A model generated the notes under the pieces. That model did no database searches and was not told the DNA's origin. It saw only the letters and a program-made list of their open reading frames with translations. The translations under genes and the position numbers were made by a program. A DNA stretch of 24,322 nt from Aalborgiella sp031424795. GTDB lineage: Bacteria; Pseudomonadota; Gammaproteobacteria; Burkholderiales; Burkholderiaceae_C. Each line of letters begins with the position of its first letter. The stretch's first letter is position 1. Positions 1-7,774 of this stretch are shown here, one piece after another. The DNA is taken from assembly GCA_031424795.1 (NCBI GenBank), contig JANPIC010000118.1, forward strand, positions 1-24,322, read 5' to 3'.

Positions 1-174
1 TATAAAGTATATGTGGTTTCTATTTTTTGCAATAATCATTCCAATCACAAAGCAAGTTGTGCTAACTGTACTCAAACTTCCACACCAACTTGTTAGATCG
101 ATTTTCTAGTGCAATAGCTAGATTGCCACCATTATCCAAGTCGAGGACAGACACTTAGAACTACTGCTAGAGTA

Positions 175-993
175 CTACCGAACAGGTCGCAACCTCAATG
201 AAACCGACTTCATACCAATCGCAATGGCCGTAAAAACCACCATATAAGCAAGAACTTGCATTCCTGCAGGCTGCTCTTCATAGCCAACCAAGCCATGAAG
301 TATGGTTCCTAACGCGGTGTTTTGTGAAAGTACTCCCGAGGTATCCCAGATTGGCGATGCTAAGCTTGGCAATAAGTCTGCCTGGATCAGCAAACGGGCA
401 GCTTGAGATGCCATGCTGGCAGCCAATAGAAGCACAAAAGCACTGGTTACAGCAAAGAACCACTTCACGGGGATTTTCAACAGACCAGCATACAAGAGAG
501 CGGCAACAACCGCACCAGAGCTAAGCCCCATCAGACCACCCATCAAGGTGTCACGTATGCCATTCTCACCACCGGTCGCAACGCCGTAGAGAAAAAGAAC
601 CGTTTCTGATCCTTCACGCAGTACCGCAAGAGCCACCACAAACAGGATCACGGAACGCTCACGGCTTCCATTTGTGACTGCGCGAGCGGTGTTGGAAATT
701 TGCAGAGCCAACTCTTTGCCATGTGCGGACATCCAGATATTGTGCCAGGCCAACATGCCAATGGCGGCGATCAAGATGGCAACATTGAATAGCTCTTGGC
801 CAATACCATCTGCAAGGTTCGCAATCATTTCCATGCTGGATGCGACTAGCGCGGAACCCGCCAAACCGAGTAGAACACCGCCCCATACCCAACGCCCCCG
901 TAAAGGAATTCCTCGCGTGGCGGCCATCATGATACTGATGATGAGCGAAGCTTCCAACGACTCACGAAATACAATGATAGCTGCAGCGAACAT
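175..993 (-). CDS. FTR1-family high-affinity iron permease (FtrC/EfeU-like)
   Basis: Inner-membrane iron permease of 272 aa, the usual size for bacterial FTR1 proteins. Both diagnostic REXXE iron-binding motifs are visible: RESLE at residues 10-14 in the first membrane helix and REGSE at 126-130 in a central helix. About seven hydrophobic segments span the protein. The ATG is preceded by an AGGA-type ribosome site. It starts 18 bp after the cupredoxin gene stops, so the two are probably one transcript under the Fur-box promoter at 1357-1403. Family knowledge: in FtrABCD systems the permease (FtrC) takes iron handed over by periplasmic P19 (FtrA) and cupredoxin (FtrB) partners. Neither a P19 gene nor a polyferredoxin (FtrD) gene is visible here, though the window ends 174 bp downstream of this gene. 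Family assignment is secure; the exact partner system is inferred. Confidence 0.93.
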   Translation of the reverse strand: MFAAAIIVFRESLEASLIISIMMAATRGIPLRGRWVWGGVLLGLAGSALVASSMEMIANLADGIGQELFNVAILIAAIGMLAWHNIWMSAHGKELALQISNTARAVTNGSRERSVILFVVALAVLREGSETVLFLYGVATGGENGIRDTLMGGLMGLSSGAVVAALLYAGLLKIPVKWFFAVTSAFVLLLAASMASQAARLLIQADLLPSLASPIWDTSGVLSQNTALGTILHGLVGYEEQPAGMQVLAYMVVFTAIAIGMKSVSLRLRPVR

Positions 994-1011
994 GGCGGTT
1001 ATTCCTATAAA

Positions 1012-1341
1012 TTATTCGACAACGATAGTGCCTTGGGCAGCAGCTTCAGTTTCATGGTATTCCTCAACAAAACCGTAGCGTCCAGGTTTGAGCGGTCCGA
1101 GATTGATAGAGATTTTGGCTCTGGCAGGAATGACTTTTTCACGGCCAAGCGGTTTGCTTTCAAATTCAGCCGGTGTTGCGTCTTCGTTCACAACAATAAG
1201 CTTGATTTTCTTACCCGCAGGTACTTTAAGCTCTTTGGGCTCAAACGCGTGGTTCTTGATGGTCAATGTGAATTCGTCTGTCGCAGCGAACGCATTGAGG
1301 ACAGCCAAAGACAGGATGGCTAAGGCAAGTTGCTTTTTCAT
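1012..1341 (-). CDS. Periplasmic cupredoxin-like protein (FtrB-like) of the iron-uptake unit
   Basis: Small exported protein of 109 aa. The start was placed at the ATG ending at 1341 because it begins a classic signal peptide (MKKQ, a hydrophobic run, then AFA before ATDEF). A longer frame to 1392 would put 17 extra residues in front of the signal peptide and run through the Fur box and -10 element. The mature part is a single cupredoxin-type beta domain with a P-A-G-K turn and a conserved FVEEYHE segment. The mature chain has no cysteine, so it cannot form a standard type 1 copper site (Cys, two His, Met). His ligands are present in NHAFEP and EYHE. By family, such proteins work beside FTR1 permeases, probably in ferrous iron oxidation or delivery. 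It is the first gene of the unit with the permease. Confidence 0.85.
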   Translation of the reverse strand: MKKQLALAILSLAVLNAFAATDEFTLTIKNHAFEPKELKVPAGKKIKLIVVNEDATPAEFESKPLGREKVIPARAKISINLGPLKPGRYGFVEEYHETEAAAQGTIVVE

Positions 1342-1356
1342 GGAAGTCTTTCGTTT

Positions 1357-1375
1357 AATGAGAATGATTCGTATT
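1357..1375. promoter_or_regulatory. Fur box (iron-responsive operator)
   Basis: The plus strand reads AATGAGAATGATTCGTATT, a 9-1-9 imperfect inverted repeat in which 7 of 9 half-site positions match. It fits the GATAATGATAATCATTATC-type Fur consensus. It overlaps the -10 hexamer of the promoter for the cupredoxin / FTR1 pair, so Fur-Fe2+ would block that promoter. The gene content, iron uptake, agrees with this reading. Confidence 0.8.
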
Positions 1376-1403
1376 ATACATAATAATTCCAATCTGCTGC
1401 CAA
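1373..1403 (-). promoter_or_regulatory. Sigma-70-like promoter of the cupredoxin / FTR1 unit
   Basis: On the minus strand a consensus -10 TATAAT (plus-strand positions 1373-1378) follows a -35 TTGGCA (1398-1403) with a 19-bp spacer. The spacer is longer than the optimal 17 bp. The Fur box covers the -10 element, and the start codon at 1341 lies about 30 bases downstream. Confidence 0.6.
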
Positions 1404-1539
1404 TAATTGTATTGGTTCAAAATATGGCCTTTTGTTTTCTCAAATTTCATGCGATAATCAAAGGCTAACCGGACAAGTGCGAAGCATAGGGTTTCGTGGC
1501 TGGCCACATTGATCTCGATAAGAGAATAAGGAATAGAAA

Positions 1540-1815
1540 ATGAAAGACGGCATTCACCCAAATTACCGCGAAGTTTGTTTTTTGGACTTGTCCAACAACT
1601 TCAAGTTTGTGACTCGTTCATGCGTTAACACCAAAGAAATGGTGAAAATGGAAGACGGTCGCGAACTACCATTGTACAAACTCGATACATCAAGCGAGTC
1701 ACATCCGTTCTATACGGGCACACAAAAATCTGTCGACAACATGGGTGGCCGCGTTGAGCGCTTCCGTAACCGTTTCGGCAAAACGCCTGCTAAGACTGAA
1801 GCTGCTGCAGCTTAA
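1540..1815 (+). CDS. rpmE2: 50S ribosomal protein L31 type B
   Basis: A 91-aa protein with typical L31 type B sequence: MKDGIHPNYREV at the start, SHPFYTGTQ in the middle and GRVERFRNRFG near the end. It lacks the paired CxxC zinc ligands of type A L31, having only isolated cysteines (Cys13 and Cys29), so it is the zinc-independent (C-minus) form. In many bacteria this paralogue is Zur-controlled and replaces the zinc form under zinc limitation; no Zur box could be picked out in the leader. An AAGGA ribosome site precedes the ATG. The alanine-rich tail ends just before a strong intrinsic terminator, so the gene is probably transcribed alone. Confidence 0.96.
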   Translation: MKDGIHPNYREVCFLDLSNNFKFVTRSCVNTKEMVKMEDGRELPLYKLDTSSESHPFYTGTQKSVDNMGGRVERFRNRFGKTPAKTEAAAA

Positions 1816-1834
1816 TTTTTGCATCGTTTAAACT

Positions 1835-1865
1835 AAAGCAGCACGCTATCGTGCTGCTTTTTTTT
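1835..1865 (+). terminator. Rho-independent terminator of rpmE2
   Basis: A perfect 11-bp stem (AAAGCAGCACG / CGTGCTGCTTT) with a four-base CTAT loop runs directly into a T tract. It lies 20 bases after the rpmE2 stop codon and separates that gene from the membrane protein downstream. Confidence 0.93.
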
Positions 1866-1901
1866 GCCTAAAAACTTCCCAATAGCCTCACTGTCCAACC
1901 T

Positions 1902-3602
1902 ATGACGTCGATTCCAAGCCCAGCCATCGTTGCGCAAAGCGTGACGAAACGCTTGTCGCGCCGCGTACTTTGGCTGTTCTGTTTGGCGTACATCTTGCCA
2001 GGCTTCGTGGGGCGTGAGCCTTGGAAAAACGCGGATGTTTCTGCGTTTGGCTATATGTTGGAGATTTTCAATGGGCAAAGCAGTTGGTTTGCCCCTCAAT
2101 CGTTTGGGCAAGCGGCTGATGGATCTGCCTTGTTACCCTACTGGTTAGGCGTGTGGGCGATGCAACTAGCACCTAGCTGGGTGGAGCCTGCTTTTGCAGT
2201 GCGCCTACCTTTCATGTTGCTGTTGGTATTAACTTTTTTAGCAACTTGGCACGGTGTTTATTACTTGGCGCGAAGCCCACGCGCCCTGCCCGTCGTGTTT
2301 GCTTTTGGCGGCGAAGCCAAACCCAAAGATTACGCCAGAACCATTGCAGATGGTGGTTTGCTAGCGTTGATCGCTTGCCTAGGATTAGCCCAGTTTTCAC
2401 ATGAAACGACACCAGCATTGCCGCAAGTTTGTTTCACTGCGATTATTTTCTACGCGGTGTCAGCCATGCCGTACCACCGCATGGCTGCTGCAATTGCGTA
2501 TTTGCTTGGTTTACTGGGTTTAACCATCAGTGGTGCGCCCAGTGTTGCTATGGCCTTGGGCTTAGGCAGTGTTTTGATCTTTGCCACTGATGCACAGTTT
2601 GAAGACAACAAACACGATGCCATTGAGCGCGTTGACCGTGTGCATTACAGTTGGTGGATGCTTTTTTGCGTGGTTTGCGCTGGTTTGCTTGCGACTGGCT
2701 TAAACCTTTGGCGATTCACAGCTGCACTGCCAAGTGCGACTTGGCAAGAGGCGCAAATTGCGAGCCGTTTGCTTTTGTGGTTTGCATGGCCAGCTTGGCC
2801 ATTGGCGATTTGGACGCTGTGGCGCTGGCGTAGGCAATTCAGCAGCTTGCATGTCGCCCTACCCTTGCTATTCGCCGGTATTGCAGTGGTTTCGATGCTG
2901 TTTACGCGTACTTCTGACCGTGCTTTGCTACTCTGTTTGCCGGCTATGGCCACCTTAGCCGCTTTTGCGCTGCCAACGCTTGAGAGGCGTTTGTCAGCCC
3001 TGATAGATTGGTTCACACTGTTTTTCTTCAGTGTGGTGGGTTTGTTGATTTGGGGCATTTGGATTGCGATGCAAACGGGTGCGTCGTCACAATCCATCAT
3101 GCTTGTGAATAAGCTGGTGCCCGGTTACGAGCCTAGCTTTTCGTGGCTGCCGTTTTTGGTGGCCATTTTAGGCACCTTGTCCTGGGTGTATTTGGTGCTT
3201 TGGCGCGTAGGCCGACACCGCACAGCTATGTGGAAAAGCATGGTGTTGCCAGCGGGTGGCACGGCATTGTGCTGGTTGCTTTTAATGACTTTGTGGTTGC
3301 CCATGTTGGACTTCGCACGAAGCTACGCACCCTTGGTGCAGCGTGTGGCTGAAACCGTTGGCAAGCAGCCTTGCGTGCAGATACATGGTTTGAGCCCTGG
3401 CCAAGCTGCTGCTTTTGCTTACCATGGGTCTATGAAATTGCAAGCGCTTAAGTCTGACGAAAAATGCACTTGGCTGATTGTTGATGCTGATGCCGAAAGC
3501 AGCTTGTCCAACGTAAATATGTCGCCTTGGCGCTTTGTGACCAAGGTACGCCGACCTACCGATGACAACGAAGACGTGCTTCTCTACCGTCGTGTAAATT
3601 AG
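1902..3602 (+). CDS. Polytopic membrane protein, putative GT-C (ArnT/PMT-like) glycosyltransferase
   Basis: A 566-aa integral membrane protein with roughly ten to twelve hydrophobic segments and a short soluble C-terminal tail of about 110 residues. The first extracytoplasmic loop, residues 37-50 (GREPWKNADVSAFG), resembles the ArnT/PMT loop that carries the catalytic or metal-binding Asp-Glu. Here the acidic pair is Asp45-Val46, so the Asp is kept but the following Glu is not. Family knowledge: such enzymes move a sugar from a polyprenyl-phosphate carrier to lipid A, protein or another acceptor on the periplasmic face. Acceptor and sugar cannot be told from sequence. The gene begins 36 bases after the rpmE2 terminator and is followed by a convergent gene, so it is probably monocistronic. 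The start codon is tentative; there is no strong ribosome site. GT-C membership is likely; activity is unproven. Confidence 0.72.
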   Translation: MTSIPSPAIVAQSVTKRLSRRVLWLFCLAYILPGFVGREPWKNADVSAFGYMLEIFNGQSSWFAPQSFGQAADGSALLPYWLGVWAMQLAPSWVEPAFAVRLPFMLLLVLTFLATWHGVYYLARSPRALPVVFAFGGEAKPKDYARTIADGGLLALIACLGLAQFSHETTPALPQVCFTAIIFYAVSAMPYHRMAAAIAYLLGLLGLTISGAPSVAMALGLGSVLIFATDAQFEDNKHDAIERVDRVHYSWWMLFCVVCAGLLATGLNLWRFTAALPSATWQEAQIASRLLLWFAWPAWPLAIWTLWRWRRQFSSLHVALPLLFAGIAVVSMLFTRTSDRALLLCLPAMATLAAFALPTLERRLSALIDWFTLFFFSVVGLLIWGIWIAMQTGASSQSIMLVNKLVPGYEPSFSWLPFLVAILGTLSWVYLVLWRVGRHRTAMWKSMVLPAGGTALCWLLLMTLWLPMLDFARSYAPLVQRVAETVGKQPCVQIHGLSPGQAAAFAYHGSMKLQALKSDEKCTWLIVDADAESSLSNVNMSPWRFVTKVRRPTDDNEDVLLYRRVN

Positions 3603-3625
3603 GCCGCGTGAATCAATAAAAAAAA

Positions 3626-3656
3626 GCTATTTAGACTTTTTAGCTGCTTAGCGAAT
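3626..3656 (+). repeat. Partial third copy of the intergenic hairpin repeat
   Basis: Positions 3641-3656 match positions 6833-6848 of repeat copy 1 at 14 of 16 bases (shared core TAGCTGCTTAG). The upstream GCTA at 3626-3629 can pair with TAGC at 3641-3644, as the hairpin arm does in copy 2. Similarity stops inside the 3' end of the convergent cysteine hydrolase gene, whose stop codon (3648-3650) lies within the repeat. The short match makes this copy less certain than the other two. Confidence 0.45.
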
Positions 3657-4247
3657 CAAATCTAAGACAGCTTTGAATTGCGGATGGTCAGACGACTCTA
3701 GCCACTCAAAAGCAACCATTTCAACGGTTACCAGCTCTGCACCGTTGCCAGCCAAGCGGTCAAAAGCAGCATCGCGGTTGCGCTCGGTGCGCGAGCCACA
3801 AGCGTCGGTCACCACCCAAACATCAAATTCCTCTTCAATCAACGACAGCGCTGTTTGCAAAAAGCACACATGCGTCTCCATACCGGCCAGCACAATGGTT
3901 GGACGCTGGTTTTCTGGCTCCTTCTGCATGTGTTTAGGCATGCTTCTTGCGTTAGGTGATGGCTTAGGTGTGCCAATATCGCGCAGCAAATCGCCCAAAC
4001 CTTCGGCGCAGGCGTCGAAATGCGTTTTAGCTAAAGTCTGTAGGCAAAATGCTTTGAGCGCTGGGTCGTTAGGTCCCAAGCCGTCAGGATTTTGCTCTGT
4101 ACCGATAGTGGGCACGCGCAATAGTTTGGCGATGTGGGCTAGTTTAAGTGCTTGTGCCATCACGAGGTTGCCTTCGTGAATAGCAGGCAGAAGACGTGTT
4201 TGGTAGTCGATAAGGACGAGTTGGGATTCTGTGCTGGTTAATAACAT
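3648..4247 (-). CDS. Isochorismatase-fold cysteine hydrolase (YcaC-like)
   Basis: Cytosolic hydrolase of 199 aa. The catalytic triad of the isochorismatase-like superfamily is in the expected order: Asp14 (VLIDYQ), Lys74 (AKTHFDA) and Cys128 (METHVCFLQTAL). Presence of the cysteine points to the amidase or YcaC-like branch rather than a true isochorismatase, in which the cysteine is replaced. Substrate is not predictable. The start at 4247 keeps the N-terminal beta strand that carries Asp14; no clear Shine-Dalgarno sequence precedes it, and the next Met (residue 30) would remove the catalytic Asp. An insert around residues 92-114 (PKPSPNARSMPKHMQKEPEN) is longer than the loop I would expect there. 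The stop codon lies in a partial repeat copy. Confidence 0.88.
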   Translation of the reverse strand: MLLTSTESQLVLIDYQTRLLPAIHEGNLVMAQALKLAHIAKLLRVPTIGTEQNPDGLGPNDPALKAFCLQTLAKTHFDACAEGLGDLLRDIGTPKPSPNARSMPKHMQKEPENQRPTIVLAGMETHVCFLQTALSLIEEEFDVWVVTDACGSRTERNRDAAFDRLAGNGAELVTVEMVAFEWLESSDHPQFKAVLDLIR

Positions 4248-4325
4248 AGGGGTTTTATAAGGGTTTAAATTAGGGTTTTAGGTGTGATTTACGCGACTTT
4301 ATTCGCTAAACATGCTTTTTATTAG

Positions 4326-4346
4326 TGAGACAATGTTTTTGTCACA
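4326..4346. promoter_or_regulatory. Inverted repeat, candidate operator of the ATP-grasp cluster
   Basis: TGAGACAA (4326-4333) and TTGTCACA (4339-4346) form an inverted repeat matching at 7 of 8 positions around a 5-base spacer. The right arm contains TTGTCA (4339-4344), a reasonable -35 hexamer for the gene starting at 4383, but no convincing -10 was found at the right distance. No regulator family is suggested by the sequence. Confidence 0.35.
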
Positions 4347-4382
4347 TTTATATTAATGTTCATTTTATAGCTAGAGGTTGCA

Positions 4383-5813
4383 ATGGTTTTTTACGATGAG
4401 ATGTATGGCTTGAATGCCCCGATGAATGGATCTAGCAAGCAGCCTTTGGAACATTACCAAGCTTACCAAAGCTGGGCGAAAAGCTACTCGCCAGAAGCCA
4501 TGGCCAGCAAGCGGGCGCAGGCTGATGCGGCTTTTAGGCAAGTGGGTATCACCTTCGCTGTCTATGGTGACGACGCTGGCACCGAGCGACTGATTCCGTT
4601 TGACTTGATTCCGCGCGTGATTCCCTCCAAAGAGTGGACAACCTTGCAAAAAGGTTTGATTCAGCGTGTGCAGGCGCTGAACATGTTCATCCATGACGTG
4701 TATCACAACCAAAACATCATCAAAGCGGGCGTTGTGCCTGCTGAGCAAATCTTTTTAAACGCGCAATACCGTCCGCAAATGCAAGGTGTGGATGTGGCGG
4801 GCAATAACTATTGCCATATTGCTGGGGTCGACATTGTGCGTGCGGGGCAAGGTGAGTTTTACGTTTTGGAAGACAACCTGCGTGTGCCATCAGGCGTGTC
4901 CTACATGCTGGAAGACCGCAAAATGATGATGCGTTTGTTTCCTGAGGTGTTTAAGGCCATGCCGATTGCACCGATTGAGCACTATCCAGACTTGTTGCTA
5001 GAAACGCTGCGAGCCAGCGCACCCATGGGTGTGGACGAACCCAATGTGGTCGTTTTAACGCCAGGCATGTACAACTCGGCCTATTTCGAACACGCTTTTT
5101 TAGCGCAGCAAATGGGTGTGGAGTTGGTTGAAGGCAAAGACATGTTTGTTGACGATGGGCTGGTTTACATGCGAACCACCCAAGGCCCGCAGCGTGTTGA
5201 CGTGATTTACAGGCGAATTGACGATGATTATTTAGACCCTTTGGTGTTCCAAGCGGACTCTACTTTGGGCGTGCCAGGTTTGATGTCCGTCTACCGTGCG
5301 GGTCGCATCAGCATTGCAAACGCAGTAGGTACGGGCATTGCAGACGATAAATCGACTTACCCTTTTATTCCAGAGGTGATCAAGTTTTACCTTGGTGAAG
5401 ACCCGATTCTTAACAATGTGCCAACTTACCAATGCCGCAAGCCGCAAGAGTTATCTTATGTGCTGGCTAATTTATCCAGCTTGGTGGTGAAGGAAGTTCA
5501 CGGTGCGGGTGGCTATGGCATGCTGGTGGGCCCTGCTGCAAGCAAAGCACAAATCGAAGATTTCCGCGCACGACTGATCGCCAAACCAGAAGGTTATATC
5601 GCGCAACCAACGCTGGCTTTGTCCACCTGCCCTACTTTTGTCGAAAGTGGCATTGCACCTAGGCACATCGATTTGCGACCCTACGTGCTGTGCGGCAAAG
5701 AAACCAAACTTGTGCCAGGCGGTTTGTGCCGTGTGGCTCTAGAAGAAGGTTCTTTGGTGGTCAACTCGTCGCAAGGTGGTGGCACCAAGGACACTTGGGT
5801 GCTTGAAGCATAA
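4383..5813 (+). CDS. Circularly permuted ATP-grasp type 2 family protein (formerly DUF404/DUF407)
   Basis: A 476-aa cytosolic protein matching the COG2308 family in length and signature segments: GITFAVYGDDAGTERLIPFD near residue 55, EFYVLEDNLRVPSGVSYMLE around 157-178, VVVLTPGMYNSAYFEH, VDVIYRRIDDDYLDP and, near the end, VVKEVHGAGGYGMLVG. ATP-grasp enzymes join a carboxylate to an amine, with ATP, through an acyl-phosphate. The family is predicted by comparative genomics (Aravind and co-workers) to form or modify small peptides together with alpha-E and transglutaminase proteins. An AGAGG ribosome site lies 5 bases before the ATG. It is the first gene of the trio, 35 bases upstream of the alpha-E gene. 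The family call is secure; the substrate is unknown. Confidence 0.95.
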   Translation: MVFYDEMYGLNAPMNGSSKQPLEHYQAYQSWAKSYSPEAMASKRAQADAAFRQVGITFAVYGDDAGTERLIPFDLIPRVIPSKEWTTLQKGLIQRVQALNMFIHDVYHNQNIIKAGVVPAEQIFLNAQYRPQMQGVDVAGNNYCHIAGVDIVRAGQGEFYVLEDNLRVPSGVSYMLEDRKMMMRLFPEVFKAMPIAPIEHYPDLLLETLRASAPMGVDEPNVVVLTPGMYNSAYFEHAFLAQQMGVELVEGKDMFVDDGLVYMRTTQGPQRVDVIYRRIDDDYLDPLVFQADSTLGVPGLMSVYRAGRISIANAVGTGIADDKSTYPFIPEVIKFYLGEDPILNNVPTYQCRKPQELSYVLANLSSLVVKEVHGAGGYGMLVGPAASKAQIEDFRARLIAKPEGYIAQPTLALSTCPTFVESGIAPRHIDLRPYVLCGKETKLVPGGLCRVALEEGSLVVNSSQGGGTKDTWVLEA

Positions 5814-5848
5814 CAAACAAAAATTGCAAAAAGCATAGGAAAATCAAC

Positions 5849-6796
5849 ATGTTAAGTTCAACGGCAGATCATTTATTTTGGATGGCACGCTACACAGAGC
5901 GCGCCGAAAACACCGCTCGGATGCTGGATATTCACCTGCAAAGCAGTTTGCTGGCAGGTGGCCGCAGCGAGCTGCAGCGTGGGCAAGCCGCTCGCGCTGT
6001 GCTGTTGATTTCAGAGCTGGTGCCTGCTTACGAAGCGGCACACAGTGGGCTGAGCAGCGAATCGGTCTTGCGATTCATGGTTTCCAGCACCACCAACGGC
6101 TCCAGCATCTACAACGCCATCTACTCCGCCCGTGAAAATGCACGTGCTGTGCGCGGCGCTATCACCACCGAACTGTGGGAAACCATCAACGTGACCTGGC
6201 TGGAATTGCAAGTGCGTTTAGAAAACGATGCCTGGGTCAAAGACATGCCCGCGTTCTTCGAATGGGTCAAACACCGTGCGCATTTGACGCGTGGTGTTAC
6301 CGCAGGCACCATGCCGCGTGATGATGCGTACCGGTTTGTGGCGCTTGGCACGGCGCTGGAGCGTGCCGACAATGTAGCCCGATTGCTAGATGTGAAGTTC
6401 TTTGAAGGCGCTGCCGCAGAGCTGCAAAACTGGGAAGCCAAGGGCGAGTATTACCACTGGGCGGCGATTTTGCGCAGTGTGTCGGGTTTTGAGATTTACC
6501 GCAAAACCTACCGCGACACCATCACCCCCACACGCGTGGCTGAGCTGTTGATTTTGCGGGCCGACATGCCGCGCTCACTCATGGCAGCCGTGAATGCGCT
6601 GTGCAACCAGCTTCAAAAGCTTGCCAACAAACGCAGCTCACAGACGCTCAGAGCCGCTGGCTTGCTACAAGCACAGATTCAATTTACACATATTGACGAT
6701 ATTTTGCAGCAAGGCTTGCATGCGTATTTGACGCAATTTTTGGTCAGCATCAACCTGATTGGCCGCGGCATCAGCCAAGATTTTTTGGTTGCTTGA
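5849..6796 (+). CDS. Alpha-E domain protein (formerly DUF403, COG2307)
   Basis: A 315-aa, largely alpha-helical protein that opens with MLSSTADHLFWMARYTERAENTARML, the hallmark of the family, and contains the repeated ALERADNVARLLDVKF element near residue 170. The conserved R-x-E-N or E-R-A-(D/E)-N segments repeat, suggesting an internally duplicated helical fold. No catalytic mechanism has been assigned that I know of. It nearly always accompanies the ATP-grasp protein encoded just upstream, and the two are probably cotranscribed. The start is supported by an AGGA site 9 bases before the ATG. Most likely it is a structural or carrier partner in the predicted peptide system; this is inference from gene linkage. 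Confidence 0.94.
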   Translation: MLSSTADHLFWMARYTERAENTARMLDIHLQSSLLAGGRSELQRGQAARAVLLISELVPAYEAAHSGLSSESVLRFMVSSTTNGSSIYNAIYSARENARAVRGAITTELWETINVTWLELQVRLENDAWVKDMPAFFEWVKHRAHLTRGVTAGTMPRDDAYRFVALGTALERADNVARLLDVKFFEGAAAELQNWEAKGEYYHWAAILRSVSGFEIYRKTYRDTITPTRVAELLILRADMPRSLMAAVNALCNQLQKLANKRSSQTLRAAGLLQAQIQFTHIDDILQQGLHAYLTQFLVSINLIGRGISQDFLVA

Positions 6797-6819
6797 TTAA
6801 ATTTTTTATAAAGATATTC

Positions 6820-6885
6820 ACTATAAAAATAATAGCTGCTTAGGCAATAAATACGCCGGCTACAACCCTATTTAATACCTAAAAT
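6820..6885 (+). repeat. Intergenic hairpin repeat, copy 1
   Basis: Positions 6831-6885 align without gaps to 8515-8569 at 43 of 55 bases, including a 21-bp identical core (6842-6862 against 8526-8546) and a shared TATTTAA block. The upstream part (CTAT 6821-6824, ATAG 6832-6835) can fold into a weak hairpin equivalent to the perfect one in copy 2. It fills most of the 99-bp gap between the alpha-E and transglutaminase genes and ends 10 bases before the transglutaminase start codon. Confidence 0.85.
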
Positions 6886-6895
6886 CGATCTTATT

Positions 6896-7702
6896 ATGCG
6901 ACTCATCATCAAGCACAACACGCATTACCACTATGACGATGCACCCAAGCATTTGATCCAACTGCTGCGCCTCACGCCGCGTTTGGACGCACACCAGCGT
7001 ATGGTTGATTGGCGCATCAGTTCGCCGGGCAAGATAACGGGATTTACCGATGCGTTTGGGAACCTGAGCCACAGCCATGTCGTCAACACGCCGCAATCGG
7101 ATTTGAATATTTTGGTTGAAGGCACCGTTGACCTTGTTCCCTTGGTCGACGGCGTTTTGGGATATGAAGGTAACGGCCAAACCGTGCCGATGATTGCCTA
7201 CATGGTACCCACCACTTTGACAGCCGGTTTTGCAGAGCTCGATGCATTTGCGCACCAAATATTGCCCAATGGTTTGCAAAATGGACAAGACGTACTGGTG
7301 CTTGCCAGCGCCATTTGCTCAAAAATCGCCTATGTCACGGGCGATACTGACGTGACCAGCACTGCCAAGCAAGCTTTTAACCAAGCCAGCGGCGTCTGCC
7401 AAGACCATGCGCATGTGATGATTGCCGCCTGCCGCAGCTTGGGCATTAGCGCCCGTTACGTCAGCGGTTATGTTGACCCAGGCAACAGCCACGAAGCTGC
7501 CAGCCACGCTTGGGTGGATGTTTGGTTGGGCAAACATTGGGTCAGTGTGGACGTGACCAACAGCATTTTTGCGAGTGATTCACATTGCCGTTTAGCCATT
7601 GGGCGTGACTATCTAGATGCCTGTCCGATACGCGGTATTCGCGAAGGTGGCTTGACAGAAAAGCTAGATGTATCTGTAACAGTTCAAACTTTTCAGCAAT
7701 AG
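6896..7702 (+). CDS. Transglutaminase-like cysteine protease of the ATP-grasp / alpha-E cluster
   Basis: A 268-aa protein of the COG1305 family. The N-terminal 80 residues (MRLIIKHNTHYHYDD, then LRLTPR) form the bacterial transglutaminase N-terminal beta domain. The catalytic domain carries the full triad: Cys168 (SGVCQDHAH), His204 (SHAWVDVW) and Asp219 (VDVTN). The terminal GRDYLDACPIRGIREGG segment is also typical. Such proteins cleave or form amide bonds; here a role on the peptide made by the neighbouring ATP-grasp protein is the usual prediction. It lacks a signal peptide, so it should be cytosolic. The gap to the alpha-E gene holds a repeat copy, and no Shine-Dalgarno sequence is visible before the ATG, so expression may be weaker than that of the first two genes. 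Confidence 0.93.
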   Translation: MRLIIKHNTHYHYDDAPKHLIQLLRLTPRLDAHQRMVDWRISSPGKITGFTDAFGNLSHSHVVNTPQSDLNILVEGTVDLVPLVDGVLGYEGNGQTVPMIAYMVPTTLTAGFAELDAFAHQILPNGLQNGQDVLVLASAICSKIAYVTGDTDVTSTAKQAFNQASGVCQDHAHVMIAACRSLGISARYVSGYVDPGNSHEAASHAWVDVWLGKHWVSVDVTNSIFASDSHCRLAIGRDYLDACPIRGIREGGLTEKLDVSVTVQTFQQ

Positions 7703-7774
7703 TCTATATCACTCAATGACTTACATGATTTGTTTAACTTGACTTCTTTGCTGAATCAGGTTACTCTGCACGCA

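Noticed and set aside
1..174. Possible continuation of the minus-strand iron operon or a partial gene at the window edge
   Set aside because: Only a roughly 30-codon minus-strand frame starting with GTG and a short ATG frame running off the edge are open. Neither has a ribosome site or recognisable protein sequence.
7730..7774. TTG start for the NlpC/P60 protein
   Set aside because: No ribosome site precedes it, and the extra 15 residues would lengthen an already long signal-peptide region. The ATG at 7775 is preferred, though not proven.
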